Shown: positions 8,208-17,104 of the stretch, one piece after another | Position numbering within the stretch: position 1 is the stretch's first letter | How the letters are laid out: each line of letters starts with the position of its first letter | Origin: Saccharothrix luteola | GTDB lineage: Bacteria > Actinomycetota > Actinomycetes > Mycobacteriales > Pseudonocardiaceae | Assembly (NCBI RefSeq): GCF_020859565.1 | Contig: NZ_JAJHUO010000004.1 | Coordinates: forward strand, 153,842-217,841 | DNA: 64,000 nt | Direction: 5' to 3' | The notes under the pieces: model-generated | Told to the model about the DNA's origin: nothing | Seen by the model: only the letters and a program-made list of their open reading frames with translations | Databases searched by the model: none | Position numbers and translations under genes: made by a program

Positions 8208-9247
8208 GCGGTCACCGCCAGCGGGAGGCGGGCGTGCACCCGGAAACCGCCGTCGGGCAACGGACCCGCGTCGACCGTGCCGCCGAGGAGCGCGGCGCGT
8301 TCGCGCATGCCGGTGATGCCGCGCCCGAAGGCGGGCACGCCGCCTCGACCGTCGTCGCGGACTTCCAGTTCGAGCACGCCGGAATCGTTGCGCACCAAGA
8401 CTTCCGCACGGTTGGCGCGGGCGTGGCGGAGCGTGTTCGTGAGGGCTTCCTGCACGATCCGGTAGGCCGACAGGTCCACGCCTGCGGGCAGCGGCACGGG
8501 TTCCCGGTTCACCTCGACGTGCAGGCCGGCGGCGCGCAGCGGTTCCACGAGGTCGGCCAGCCGGTCCAGGCCCGGGCGTTCCTCCGGCCGCACGGCGCCG
8601 AGGACTTTGCGCAACTCTTCGAGAGTCGCCCGGCCCGTCGCGTCGATCGAGCGCAACGCCTCCCGGGCGCGGTCGGGGCGTTGGTCGAACACGTCGTCCG
8701 CCGCCGCGGCCTGCACCACGATCACCGAGACTCCGTGCGCGATGACGTCGTGCAGTTCCCGGGCGATGCGGGCTTGCTCCTCGCCGACCGCGCGGTGCGC
8801 CGCTTGCGCCAACGCGACCCGCCGACTGCGCACGGCTTCGCCCACCGCGGCGACGACCACGGCGACGGCCATCACGAACTGGGTGTCCTCGGGGGTCGTG
8901 GTGCGGAAGTTCAGCGAGATCACGCCGAGCAGCAAGGCCAAGGCGGGCAAGGAGAACCTCGGTGGACGCGCGGCGGCCAGCGAGCCCATGGCGACGAGCG
9001 CGGCGAGCGGGAAGACCGTCATCGGCGCGACGAGCTGCACGACCAGGCCGCCGACCAGCGCGATGCCCATGACCGGCACGGGATTGCGGCGTCGCCACCA
9101 CAGCGCGGCGCCGGACACCACCGCGATCAGCGCGGCGGGCACCGTGATCGCGGTGGTGGAGGTGGACGTCCCGACGACCATGAACGCGACGAGCACCGCG
9201 ACCGAGGCCGGCACGAGCACGTCGAACGACTGTCGAATGCGGCGCAC
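8204..9247 (-). CDS. DesK/NarX-type sensor histidine kinase
   Basis: 347 residues. Four or five membrane helices fill the first ~135 residues. A HisKA_3 dimerisation domain follows, with the phosphorylated His in RIARELHDVIAHGVSV (about residue 165), then an HATPase domain with the N box (YRIVQEALTNTLRHA) and G box (EVRDDGRGG and GITGMRERAALLGG). It has almost no extracytoplasmic domain, so it probably senses a membrane or envelope signal. It is translationally coupled to the response regulator by a four-base overlap. The 71-base gap to the divergent HNH gene carries the promoter. Confidence 0.96.
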   Translation of the reverse strand: MRRIRQSFDVLVPASVAVLVAFMVVGTSTSTTAITVPAALIAVVSGAALWWRRRNPVPVMGIALVGGLVVQLVAPMTVFPLAALVAMGSLAAARPPRFSLPALALLLGVISLNFRTTTPEDTQFVMAVAVVVAAVGEAVRSRRVALAQAAHRAVGEEQARIARELHDVIAHGVSVIVVQAAAADDVFDQRPDRAREALRSIDATGRATLEELRKVLGAVRPEERPGLDRLADLVEPLRAAGLHVEVNREPVPLPAGVDLSAYRIVQEALTNTLRHARANRAEVLVRNDSGVLELEVRDDGRGGVPAFGRGITGMRERAALLGGTVDAGPLPDGGFRVHARLPLAVTA

Positions 9248-9318
9248 GGTTCGGGATTATTCCGGACGATTTCGGCCGCGGTGTTCCGCTCGGCGCGATC
9301 ATCGCTGATCATGGGGGC

Positions 9319-9981
9319 ATGAGCGGCAAGCGGTCGACAGCGGTGGTCAGCGGTGTCCTGGTGCTCCTCATGGTCATCGCCGGCTGCGGCACCGACATCC
9401 TCGCGCCGAACACCCCAACCACCGCCCCGGTGCCGACCGGTCCGGCATCGCCCGGTGACGACCCGGCGGCGCAGTTGGCGGCGTTGACCCTGGCGCCCGA
9501 GGGGAAGATGACGGGTTACAGCCGCGACCGGTTCCCGCACTGGAGCAGCCAGGGCGACGGGTGCGACACGCGGGACGTGGTGTTGCAGCGGCAGGGCGCG
9601 GACGTGCAGACCGGTGACAGCTGCAAGATCACCTCGGGGACGTGGACCAGCGTCTACGACGGCAAGGTCGTGACCGACGCGGGTGAGCTCGACATCGACC
9701 ACACGGTGGCGTTGGCCGAGGCGTGGCGTTCGGGTGCGGACAAGTGGACCGACGAGCAGCGGGAGAAGTTCGCCAACGACCTCGGCGGGTTGCAGCTGAT
9801 CGCGGTGACGGCGGCCAGCAACCGGTCCAAGGGCGACCAGGACGCGGCCAAGTGGAAGCCCCCGGTCGAGGCGTACTGGTGCACGTACGCGCGGGCCGTG
9901 GTGTCGGTGAAGACGCTGTACGAGCTGACGGTGGACGAGGCGGAGCGCGACGCGCTGGCCGCGATGCTCAAGACCTGCTGA
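9319..9981 (+). CDS. Lipoprotein with an HNH (DUF1524) nuclease domain
   Basis: 220 residues. The N-terminus has a lipoprotein signal ending in VIAGCG (lipobox Cys about residue 23), followed by a Pro/Thr-rich linker. The rest is an HNH/DUF1524 domain: ELDIDHTVALAEAW supplies the conserved Asp-His, and ASNRSKGDQDAAKWKP the downstream Asn and metal-site residues. Such secreted HNH proteins are common in actinobacteria. They may act in extracellular DNA degradation or competition, but their role is not settled. Cys pairs (GDGCDTRD, GDSCKI, YWCTYA, LKTC) suggest disulfides outside the cell. Confidence 0.88.
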   Translation: MSGKRSTAVVSGVLVLLMVIAGCGTDILAPNTPTTAPVPTGPASPGDDPAAQLAALTLAPEGKMTGYSRDRFPHWSSQGDGCDTRDVVLQRQGADVQTGDSCKITSGTWTSVYDGKVVTDAGELDIDHTVALAEAWRSGADKWTDEQREKFANDLGGLQLIAVTAASNRSKGDQDAAKWKPPVEAYWCTYARAVVSVKTLYELTVDEAERDALAAMLKTC

Positions 9982-10097
9982 GGGCGCGGTAATGCTTCGC
10001 AGGGGTCCCCGCCCAGAGGATCCCCGGTTTTGATCCTGCCACGAGGGACTGACAAGACTGCGGCGTCAAAGGGCCGGCTGTGGACAACTCGCGGTGG

Positions 10098-10889
10098 TCA
10101 GGGGCGCAGGGATTCGAGTTGGTCGACGATGTCCGTGTGCGCCTCGGCCCGGCGGACCCAGGCGGCGAAGCCGGAGGTCGCCGAGGGGATCTCGCCCAGT
10201 GGTGAGATCGGGTCCGCGACGCCGTACTCGAGGCGGTAGGCGACCAGGGCGACGGCGGCCTCGACCCAGCGGGACGGGTCGGGGGTGGTGATCTCGCCCA
10301 GACCGACGCGGAACCACAGTGGCAGGCGGGTGTCGGCGGACAGGGCGCGGTTCAGGCGGCGGCGGGCGATGTCCAGGACTTCCTGGCGCGCCTTCTCCCC
10401 CGCCACGACGGCCTCCGCGCGCCACGGCTCCCCGGCGGCCAGCAGGTCGGCGGCCAGCCGGTGGGAGGCGGCCCGCGCGCCGGCCTCCTGCGCGTTGACC
10501 CGCCACTCCAGGTTCTGCACCTCGTGCTGCAACGCGTCGCGCTCGAAGCGCGGCATGCGGCCGGCCGAGAGCTTGGCCAGCCCGGCGTCCCGCTGCTGCG
10601 CCAGCGACTCGTACTCGGCGACCTCGGCCTGCAGGTCGGCGCGGACGGAGTCGGCCAGCAGCTCCTGCTCGGCGTCCCACGCGGCGCGCAGCGCGTTCAC
10701 CGTCTCGGCGATGCCCTCGGTCGAGTCGAGGTCCTCGTCCGGGCCCGAACCGGCGCCGGACAGCCTGCGCTCCAGCACGTGCAGGCGCGCGCTCACCCGA
10801 CCGAGCTCGGCCGTCAGCGCCTGGGTGGTGGCGACGAGATCAGCGACGGTCGGCTCGACCTCGTCGAGCCGTTCCTTCTCAGTGGGCAC
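10098..10889 (-). CDS. Coiled-coil protein, unknown function
   Basis: 263 residues from GTG 10889 (VPTEKERLDEVEP). The frame is open to GTG 10961, but the extra residues look non-coding. About residues 5-150 are heptad-rich and acidic (TQALTAELGRVSARLHVLER and later helices), so a long coiled coil is likely. The C-terminal ~100 residues look helical and globular (LPLWFRVGLGEITTPDPSRW). There is no signal peptide or enzyme motif. It lies back to back with the CYTH-CHAD gene. Confidence 0.75.
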   Translation of the reverse strand: MPTEKERLDEVEPTVADLVATTQALTAELGRVSARLHVLERRLSGAGSGPDEDLDSTEGIAETVNALRAAWDAEQELLADSVRADLQAEVAEYESLAQQRDAGLAKLSAGRMPRFERDALQHEVQNLEWRVNAQEAGARAASHRLAADLLAAGEPWRAEAVVAGEKARQEVLDIARRRLNRALSADTRLPLWFRVGLGEITTPDPSRWVEAAVALVAYRLEYGVADPISPLGEIPSATSGFAAWVRRAEAHTDIVDQLESLRP

Positions 10890-11040
10890 GCGAACCAGCC
10901 AACCGCACCGGGACGCCCCGTCCAGGGACGGAACCGGAAAACCACGCGTACGGGCCGACACAAACCCCCGGCCTGGTTAACGTTCGATCACACACCGTGA
11001 CACCAGCATGAACCCGCACCAAACGGTGTATGCCTGGTAC

Positions 11041-12525
11041 ATGTCGAGGTCGGTGCACGAGACGGAACGCAAGTACGAGGCCCCCGGTGGCGCCGCGCTG
11101 CCGGACCTGACCGGCCTGCCCGGCGTGGCGGCCGTGGCGGGACCGGAGGAACAACGCCTGGAAGCGGTCTACTACGACACCGCCGACCTGAGGCTCGCGC
11201 GCGCCGGGTTGACGTTGCGCCGCCGCACGGGCGGTGACGACGCGGGCTGGCACCTGAAGCTGCCGGCGGGCGTGGACACGCGCGAAGAGGTGCGGTTGCC
11301 GCCCGGCCGCGCGGCCAAGCACCCGCCCAAGCAGCTCGGCTCGCTGGTCCAGGTGCACGCGCGCGGCCACGAGCTGTCGCCCGTCGCGCGCATCCAGACC
11401 ACGCGGCAGCGCTGGCAGCTCGTGGACGACAAGGGCCGCCTGCTCACCGAGGTGGTCGAGGACCTGGTCTCCGGGCAGTCCCTGACCGACGGCTCGCCGG
11501 TCGACTCGTGGCGCGAGATCGAGGTCGAGCTGGGCGAACGCGGTGACGTCGCGCTCCTGGACCGGGTCGAGGCACGGCTGGCGGACTCGGGCATCACCCG
11601 GTCCACGTCGTCGGCGAAGCTGGGCCGCCTGCTGGCCGACCGGATCGCCACCACCACGCCGCCGACCACGCCGGGCAAGTCCGCCGGTGACGTGGTGCTG
11701 GCGTACCTGCGCGAGCAGGCCGACGCGTTGAAGCAGCAGGACCCCAGGGTGCGCCGGGGCGAGGACGACGCCGTGCACCAGATGCGGGTGGCGACGCGGC
11801 GGATGCGCAGCGCGCTCCAGGCGTTCGGCACGATCGTGGAACGCGACGACACGCGTGAGCTGACCGACGAGCTGAAGTGGCTCGCGGGAGTGCTCGGCGA
11901 GGCCCGTGATCTCGAAGTGCTCCGCACGCGGTTCGAGGACCACGTCGCCGGACTCGACGACGAGTTGGTGCTCGGCCCGGTGCACGCCCAGCTCACCCGG
12001 CACTTCGCGCCGTTGGAGGCCGCGGCGCACGAGGCGGCCCTGGCGGCGTTGGACAGCGAGCGGTACTTCGCCCTGCTCGACGCGGTCGACGCGCTGGTCG
12101 CCGAACCGCCGTTCACGCCGGCGGCGGACGCCAGGGCCGCGAAGGCGCTGCCCGACCTGGTCGACAAGACCTACCGCAGGCTGGCGAAGCGGGCCGAGGG
12201 CGCGCACGACGACGTCGAGCTGCACGAGGCGCGCAAGGCGGCCAAACGGCTGCGGTACGCGGTGGAGGTGTCCGAGCCGCGGATCGGCAAGCGGGCCAAG
12301 GCGTACCGCAAGAAGGTCAAGGCGGTGCAGGAACTGCTCGGCGAGCACCAGGACGGCGTGCTGGCGCGGCCGGTGCTGCGCGAGCTCGGCGCGAAGGCGC
12401 AGCTCGACGGGGAGAACGGCTTCACGTTCGGCCTGCTGCACGGTCTGGAGACGGCCGCGGCGCAGCGCGTGGAGGACCGGTTCCCCGCCGCGTGGCGTGG
12501 TCTCGGCAAGCCGAAGCTGCGGTAA
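11041..12525 (+). CDS. CYTH and CHAD domain protein (polyphosphate-related)
   Basis: 494 residues from ATG 11041. The frame opens at 11008, but MSRSVHETERKYE places the ExExK signature at the expected N-terminus. Residues ~1-195 form a CYTH triphosphate tunnel (HETERKYE; YYDTADLRLARAGLTLRRR; WREIEVEL). Residues ~215-480 form a CHAD helical domain with its conserved histidines (VHQMRVATRRMRSALQAF, ELHEARKAAKRLRYAVE). CHAD binds inorganic polyphosphate; CYTH enzymes hydrolyse triphosphates. The fusion is widespread in actinobacteria. No polyphosphate kinase is in the window. Confidence 0.94.
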   Translation: MSRSVHETERKYEAPGGAALPDLTGLPGVAAVAGPEEQRLEAVYYDTADLRLARAGLTLRRRTGGDDAGWHLKLPAGVDTREEVRLPPGRAAKHPPKQLGSLVQVHARGHELSPVARIQTTRQRWQLVDDKGRLLTEVVEDLVSGQSLTDGSPVDSWREIEVELGERGDVALLDRVEARLADSGITRSTSSAKLGRLLADRIATTTPPTTPGKSAGDVVLAYLREQADALKQQDPRVRRGEDDAVHQMRVATRRMRSALQAFGTIVERDDTRELTDELKWLAGVLGEARDLEVLRTRFEDHVAGLDDELVLGPVHAQLTRHFAPLEAAAHEAALAALDSERYFALLDAVDALVAEPPFTPAADARAAKALPDLVDKTYRRLAKRAEGAHDDVELHEARKAAKRLRYAVEVSEPRIGKRAKAYRKKVKAVQELLGEHQDGVLARPVLRELGAKAQLDGENGFTFGLLHGLETAAAQRVEDRFPAAWRGLGKPKLR

Positions 12526-12540
12526 TTGGTCTGGACCTTG
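12525..12540 (+). promoter_or_regulatory. DasR-like operator (dre) upstream of the hexosaminidase
   Basis: ATTGGTCTGGACCTTG matches the DasR responsive element consensus ACTGGTCTAGACCACT at 11 of 16 positions, with the core TGGTCTNGACC intact. It starts on the last base of the upstream stop codon, about 75 bases before the hexosaminidase start. DasR is the GntR-family repressor of N-acetylglucosamine and chitin genes in actinobacteria, so the target gene fits well. Confidence 0.55.
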
Positions 12541-12612
12541 ACACCTCCTGGCGGGGCTGAAACGGTGGCGTGAGCCGCCGCTCGGTGATCCACGCTGACC
12601 AGGAGGACGTCA

Positions 12613-14199
12613 GTGCTTCCCACAGAAGGCGCCGGACGGCGCGGGTTCGGTCGAGTGCTCGTCGCGCTGCTGTTCGTGGGCGCGGTGGGCGCGGCGGTTC
12701 CCGCCCAAGCAGCTCCGGAGACGCCGTTGCAGCACATCGTGCCCGCTCCCGTCACTGCCACCCCGCGGCCGGGCGTGACGTTCACGCTCAGCGCGGACAC
12801 CAGGATCTACACCCACCCCGGCTCGGCCGGCGCGAAGCAGGTCGGCGAGTTCCTCGCCGGCGTGCTGCGCCCGTCGACCGGCTACCGCCTGCCCGTCGTG
12901 CCCGGCGCGTCCGGCCGGCACATCTCGCTGCTGCTCGTCGGCGCGGACGCCCGCGTCGGCACCGAGGGCTACCAGCTCGACGTGACCAAGCGGGGCGTGC
13001 TGATCCGGGCCCGCACGGCGGCGGGCCTGTTCGCGGGCGTACAGACGTTCCGGCAGCTCCTGCCCGCGAAGGTGGAGGCGAAGACCAGGCAGCCCGGTCC
13101 GTGGACGGCGGCCGGCGGGCGGGTGCTGGACTACCCGCGCTACGCCCACCGGGGCGCGATGCTCGACGTGGCCCGGCACTTCTTCTCCGTCGACGAGGTC
13201 AAGCGGTACATCGACCAGATCGCGCTCTACAAGGTCAACCGGCTGCACCTGCACCTGACCGACGACCAGGGCTGGCGGCTGGAGATCAAGAGCTGGCCCA
13301 ACCTCACCGCGCACGGCGGCAGCACGGAGGTGGGCGGCGGCCCCGGCGGCTTCTACACCCAGGAGCAGTACCGGGACCTGGTGGCCTACGCCGCCGCACG
13401 GCACATCACGGTGATCCCGGAGATCGACATGCCGGGCCACACCAACGCCGCGCTCTCGTCCTACCCCGAGCTGAACTGCGACGGCGTCGCGCCGCCGCTC
13501 TACACCGGCATCGAGGTCGGCTTCAGCTCCCTGTGCATCGACAAGGACATCACCTACCGGTTCGTGGACGACGTGCTGCGCGAACTGGCCGCGTTGACGC
13601 CGGGCGAGTACCTCCACATCGGCGGCGACGAGGCGCACGCCACCACCGACCCGGACTTCGACCTGTTCATGGACAAGGTGCTGCCGCTGGTGGCCAAGCA
13701 CGGCAAGACCGCGACCGGCTGGCACGAGTTCGTGAAGGCCGGTCCGCCCGCGTCGGCGGTGCCGCAGTTCTGGGGCACGAAGACCGTCGCGCCGGACATG
13801 GTCGAGGCAGCCGCCCGTGGCAGCGAGATCGTGCTGTCGCCCGCGACCAAGGCGTACCTGGACATGAAGTACGACGCGAACACCCGGCTCGGGTTGAGCT
13901 GGGCCGGGTACACCGACGTGCAGGACGCGTACGACTGGAACCCCGGCGCGTACATCGAGGGCCTGCCGGCCGAGGCGGTGCGCGGTGTCGAGGCGCCGCT
14001 GTGGAGCGAGACCATCACCAACACCGCGGACCTGGAGTTCCTGGCGTTCCCGCGCCTGCCCGCGATCGCGGAGCTGGGCTGGTCGCCGTGGTCGACGCAC
14101 GACTGGGACCGGTTCAAGGTCCGGCTCGCGGCGCAGGCCGACCGGTGGGACGTGATGGGCGTGAACTACTACCCGTCGCCGCAGGTGCCCTGGAGGTAG
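12613..14199 (+). CDS. Secreted beta-N-acetylhexosaminidase, glycoside hydrolase family 20
   Basis: 528 residues, start GTG 12613, five bases after AGGAGGA. An N-terminal signal peptide (RVLVALLFVGAVGAAVPAQA, cleavage near residue 35) is followed by a GH20b-like domain to ~150 and a GH20 barrel from ~175. Recognisable family blocks are RGAMLDVARHF, NRLHLHLTDDQGWRLE, EIDMPGHTNA, the catalytic Asp-Glu pair in YLHIGGDEAH (about residue 340), and the Trp-rich end GLSWAGYTD and WSPWS. It removes terminal GlcNAc or GalNAc from chitooligosaccharides outside the cell. The DasR-like site upstream suggests GlcNAc-responsive control. Confidence 0.95.
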   Translation: MLPTEGAGRRGFGRVLVALLFVGAVGAAVPAQAAPETPLQHIVPAPVTATPRPGVTFTLSADTRIYTHPGSAGAKQVGEFLAGVLRPSTGYRLPVVPGASGRHISLLLVGADARVGTEGYQLDVTKRGVLIRARTAAGLFAGVQTFRQLLPAKVEAKTRQPGPWTAAGGRVLDYPRYAHRGAMLDVARHFFSVDEVKRYIDQIALYKVNRLHLHLTDDQGWRLEIKSWPNLTAHGGSTEVGGGPGGFYTQEQYRDLVAYAAARHITVIPEIDMPGHTNAALSSYPELNCDGVAPPLYTGIEVGFSSLCIDKDITYRFVDDVLRELAALTPGEYLHIGGDEAHATTDPDFDLFMDKVLPLVAKHGKTATGWHEFVKAGPPASAVPQFWGTKTVAPDMVEAAARGSEIVLSPATKAYLDMKYDANTRLGLSWAGYTDVQDAYDWNPGAYIEGLPAEAVRGVEAPLWSETITNTADLEFLAFPRLPAIAELGWSPWSTHDWDRFKVRLAAQADRWDVMGVNYYPSPQVPWR

Positions 14200-14210
14200 T
14201 GCCCGGTCGG

Positions 14211-14236
14211 GGGAGGCGGCCCGGGCGCCGCCTCCC
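14211..14236. terminator. GC-rich hairpin between convergent genes
   Basis: GGGAGGCGGC (14211-14220) pairs perfectly with GCCGCCTCCC (14227-14236) around a CCGGGC loop. It lies between the hexosaminidase stop and the stop of the convergent ALDH homologue. There is no U tract, as is usual for actinobacterial hairpin terminators, and it could act in both directions. Confidence 0.6.
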
Positions 14237-15547
14237 TCACCACGGCTTCTCCACCAGGACGGTCTTGGTCTGCTGGTAGTGGTCGATCGCGGCGGGGCCG
14301 CCGATGTCGGAGCGGACCGTGTTCAGCCACACGCGGCGCGCTTGGATCCGCCGTGCGACGCGGTCGGCCACGGCGGTGTCCCGGGACCAGACGCCCGCGC
14401 CGACGCCGCGCGCGGTCTCGTTCGCCGCCTTCACCGCGTCGTCGAGGTCGTCGAACCTGGTCAGCGACACGACCGGGCCGCCGATGTCGGTCCCGTCGAA
14501 GCCCGTCCGACCTTCCAGGACCGTCGGCGTGACGTAGTACCCGCCGGCCAGTTCGCCGCGCAGGTCGGCGCGCTCGCCTCCGCGCACGAGCCGGGCGCCT
14601 TCCCGCCGGGCGGTCTCGACGCGCGCCACGAACTCGTCCACCTGCTCACGGCTGGTCAGCGCCCCGATCGTGGTCGCGGTGTCGAGCGGGTGGCCCGGCC
14701 GGATCGCCGCGGTGCGCTCGGTGACGTCGGCGAGGAACCGGTCGTAGACCGCGCTCTGCACCAGCGCCTGGTCGAGGGCGAAGGTGGTGACGCCCCGCAA
14801 CGCCTTGTCGTAGAACGCGTCGCGGTGCGCGGCCACGTCGGCGAAGAAGACGTGCGGGTGCCTGCCGGTCTCCGACGACCCGCGGGTCAGCCCGTTCACG
14901 ACGTTGACCACGCCGGGCGGCAGCAGGTCGGCGATCAGGCCCACGAGCACGTGGATGGAGGCGGGGGTCTGCTCGGCGGGCTTGAGCACCACCGCGTTGC
15001 CCGCCGCCAACGCGGGCGCGAGCCTCTCCGCCGCCATGAGCAGCGGCCGGTGCCACGGCACGACCTGGCCGACCACGCCGAGCGGCTCCGGGAAGTGGTA
15101 GGCCGTCAGGCCCTCGCCGGGCCGCGAGATGCCGCCCTCCTGGGCTCTGATCACGGCCGCGAAGCGGCGGAAGTGGTCGACCACCGACGGCAGGTCGGCG
15201 GCCAGCGCCTCGCCGATCGGCTTGCCGGTCTCCCAGGTCTCGGCCACCGCGAGGGCGTCGAGGTGGTCCTCGACCCGGTCGGCGATCTCGTTGAGCACGT
15301 TCGCCCGTTCGGCGGCGGACGTGCGGCCCCACCGGCGAGCCGCGCCGTGCGCGGCGTCCAACGCCCGGTCCAGGTCCCCGGCCGCGCCCCGGGCCACCTC
15401 GGTGAACACCTCGCCGGTGACGGGGGTGTGGTCGGCGAAGTAGCCGCCCTCGGCCGGCGGCACGTACCCGCCCCCGATGAAGTGGTCGTACCGGTCCCGG
15501 TACGACACCACGCTGCCCTGCGCGCCCGGCGCCGCGTACCTCGCCAT
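14237..15547 (-). CDS. Aldehyde dehydrogenase homologue lacking catalytic motifs (probable pseudoenzyme or remnant)
   Basis: 436 residues from ATG 15547, against about 500 for the AldB/ExaC-type aldehyde dehydrogenases it clearly matches (AETWETGKPIGEALAADLP, AGNAVVLKPAEQTPASIHVL, SGGYYV-like AGGYYVTPTVLEG, DHYQQTKT). The functional blocks are missing or altered. PWNFP is PWHRP at ~164-168. The FTGS and ELGGKSP region has shrunk to TRGSSETGRHPHVFFADV (~221-238). The segment with the nucleophilic Cys is gone (TFALDQALVQS, ~255-265). EEIFGP is replaced by DIGGP, and the C-terminal GGYKxSGIGRE is absent. All losses keep the frame and codon bias. The NAD-site Lys of LKPAEQTP remains. It is unlikely to work as a dehydrogenase and could be a regulator, a scaffold, or a gene in decay. 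Confidence 0.85.
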   Translation of the reverse strand: MARYAAPGAQGSVVSYRDRYDHFIGGGYVPPAEGGYFADHTPVTGEVFTEVARGAAGDLDRALDAAHGAARRWGRTSAAERANVLNEIADRVEDHLDALAVAETWETGKPIGEALAADLPSVVDHFRRFAAVIRAQEGGISRPGEGLTAYHFPEPLGVVGQVVPWHRPLLMAAERLAPALAAGNAVVLKPAEQTPASIHVLVGLIADLLPPGVVNVVNGLTRGSSETGRHPHVFFADVAAHRDAFYDKALRGVTTFALDQALVQSAVYDRFLADVTERTAAIRPGHPLDTATTIGALTSREQVDEFVARVETARREGARLVRGGERADLRGELAGGYYVTPTVLEGRTGFDGTDIGGPVVSLTRFDDLDDAVKAANETARGVGAGVWSRDTAVADRVARRIQARRVWLNTVRSDIGGPAAIDHYQQTKTVLVEKPW

Positions 15548-15682
15548 GTCCGCCCCTCCTCGCGTTGGTCGTGGGGCAGCAGCGTCGGGCGCACGACGTT
15601 GCAACCGCGTTGCACCCGAACGGATCAGCGTTTCGCTTGCCGCGACCGGCGCGGGCGGGTCATCCTGGTCGGGGAGGCGCCC
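15548..15682. promoter_or_regulatory. Divergent intergenic region between the ALDH homologue and the GAF regulator
   Basis: This 135-base gap must contain both promoters. Direct GTTGCA copies occur near 15597 and 15609 (ACGTTGCAACCGCGTTGCAC), which could be a regulator site. The match to any known operator is not established. Confidence 0.35.
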
Positions 15683-17095
15683 ATGCAACCGGACCCGCGA
15701 CGGCTCGCGCACGTGCACGAGGCGGTGCTGAGCGGAGGCCGGGCGCACGAGGCGCGTCAGCTGATCCTGGAGTCGTGGCGGCGTTCGCTGGCCGCGCGCG
15801 TCGACCCGGACCGGCACGAACCGCCGGTGGTGCTCGACCCGGCCGAGGTCCTCGACCGGCGCGGCGCGCACCCGATCGCGGCGGCGCTGCCGGTGCTCCG
15901 CGAGACGTTGCTGGGCTTCGCCGACGAGGCGCAGCACGTCATGATCGTCACCGACGCGGACGGCAACATCCTGTGGTGCGAGGGCACGAACCCGGTGCGC
16001 TTCCTGGCCGAACGGGTGCGGCTGACCGAAGGCGCGTGCTGGGCCGAGGACGCCATCGGCACGAACGCGATGGGCACGGCGCTGGCGGTGGGCAAGCCGG
16101 TGACGGTGCACTCCGCCGAGCACCTGGTGCGGACCTACCACAGATGGACGTGCGCGGCGAGCCCGGTGCGCGACCCGGACACCGGCCGCACGATCGGCGT
16201 GGTGGACGTGAGCGGGCCGGTGAGCAGCACGCACCCGGCGCTGGTCGCGCTCGTCTCCGCCGCCGCCCGGTTGGCCGAGGGCCAGTTGCGGGCGCGGTCG
16301 GCGACCCGGGACGAGCGGCTGCGGTCGGTGAACATGCGGCACCTGATCGGCTTGCGCGGCGAGCCCGGCGCGTTGCTGAGCCCGAGCGGCCGGGTGCTGG
16401 CCGCCGAACCGCACGGCCTGCTGGAGACGCGGGTGGACGTGACCGGCGAGACCGTGCGGCTGGCCGATGGACGGGAAGCGCTCCTGGAGCCGTTGGACGA
16501 GGGGTATCTGCTCCGGGTGCCACGACGGGGCACGCGAAGACCCGTGCTGTCGCTGCGGTTCCTGGGTGACCCGAAGGGGTCGCTGGACGGTCGGGCGCTG
16601 CCGCTGTCGTTGCGGCACGCGGAGCTGCTGACGGCGCTCGCGCTGCACCCGCGCGGCCTGACCGCGGAGCGGTTGGCGCTGCACCTGTACGGCGAGCGCG
16701 GCAACCCGACGACCGTGCGGGCCGAGCTGCACCGGCTGCGCGCCCAGCTGGGCGGGGTGCTGCTGACCAGGCCGTACCGGCTGTCGGCGGACGTGCGCGG
16801 CGACTTCCTGGCGGTGCGCGACGCCCTGCGCGCCGGTGACGTGGGCACGGCCGCGGCGGCGTACCGGGGCGAGCTGCTGCCGCGGTCGGAGGCGCCGGTG
16901 GTGTGCGAGGAGCGGGAAGACCTGGCGGCGGCGTTGCGCCGGGGCGTGCTGGAGCGCGGCGACGTCGAGGCGCTGTGGGCGTTCGGCCTGGTCGCGGAGG
17001 ACGTGACGGTGCTGGAACGCCTGGTCCGCCTGCTGCCCCGCACCGATCCGCGCCGCGAGGTGGCGGCCACGAGGTTGCGCAGGGCTCTCAATTAG
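15683..17095 (+). CDS. GAF-domain transcriptional regulator with a C-terminal winged helix
   Basis: 470 residues from ATG 15683, with GGGGAGG upstream. A leading helical segment (AVLSGGRAHEARQLILESWRR) is typical of AcoR/DhaR-like sensors. A GAF domain follows at ~60-200 (GFADEAQHVMIVTDADGNI, AEDAIGTNAMGTALAVGKPV). No AAA+ sigma-54 domain follows. Instead, residues ~290-385 look like a winged helix (LRHAELLTALALHPRGLTAE, TTVRAELHRLRAQLGGVLL). This architecture is often encoded next to an acetaldehyde-type dehydrogenase in actinobacteria, which it probably controls. Here that partner has lost its active site, while the regulator looks intact. Confidence 0.85.
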   Translation: MQPDPRRLAHVHEAVLSGGRAHEARQLILESWRRSLAARVDPDRHEPPVVLDPAEVLDRRGAHPIAAALPVLRETLLGFADEAQHVMIVTDADGNILWCEGTNPVRFLAERVRLTEGACWAEDAIGTNAMGTALAVGKPVTVHSAEHLVRTYHRWTCAASPVRDPDTGRTIGVVDVSGPVSSTHPALVALVSAAARLAEGQLRARSATRDERLRSVNMRHLIGLRGEPGALLSPSGRVLAAEPHGLLETRVDVTGETVRLADGREALLEPLDEGYLLRVPRRGTRRPVLSLRFLGDPKGSLDGRALPLSLRHAELLTALALHPRGLTAERLALHLYGERGNPTTVRAELHRLRAQLGGVLLTRPYRLSADVRGDFLAVRDALRAGDVGTAAAAYRGELLPRSEAPVVCEEREDLAAALRRGVLERGDVEALWAFGLVAEDVTVLERLVRLLPRTDPRREVAATRLRRALN

Positions 17096-17104
17096 CCTGA
17101 TCAC

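Noticed and set aside
8208-9302. Minus-strand frame extending the response regulator upstream
   Set aside because: It overlaps the histidine kinase in another frame. The receiver domain begins exactly at GTG 8207, coupled to the kinase stop.
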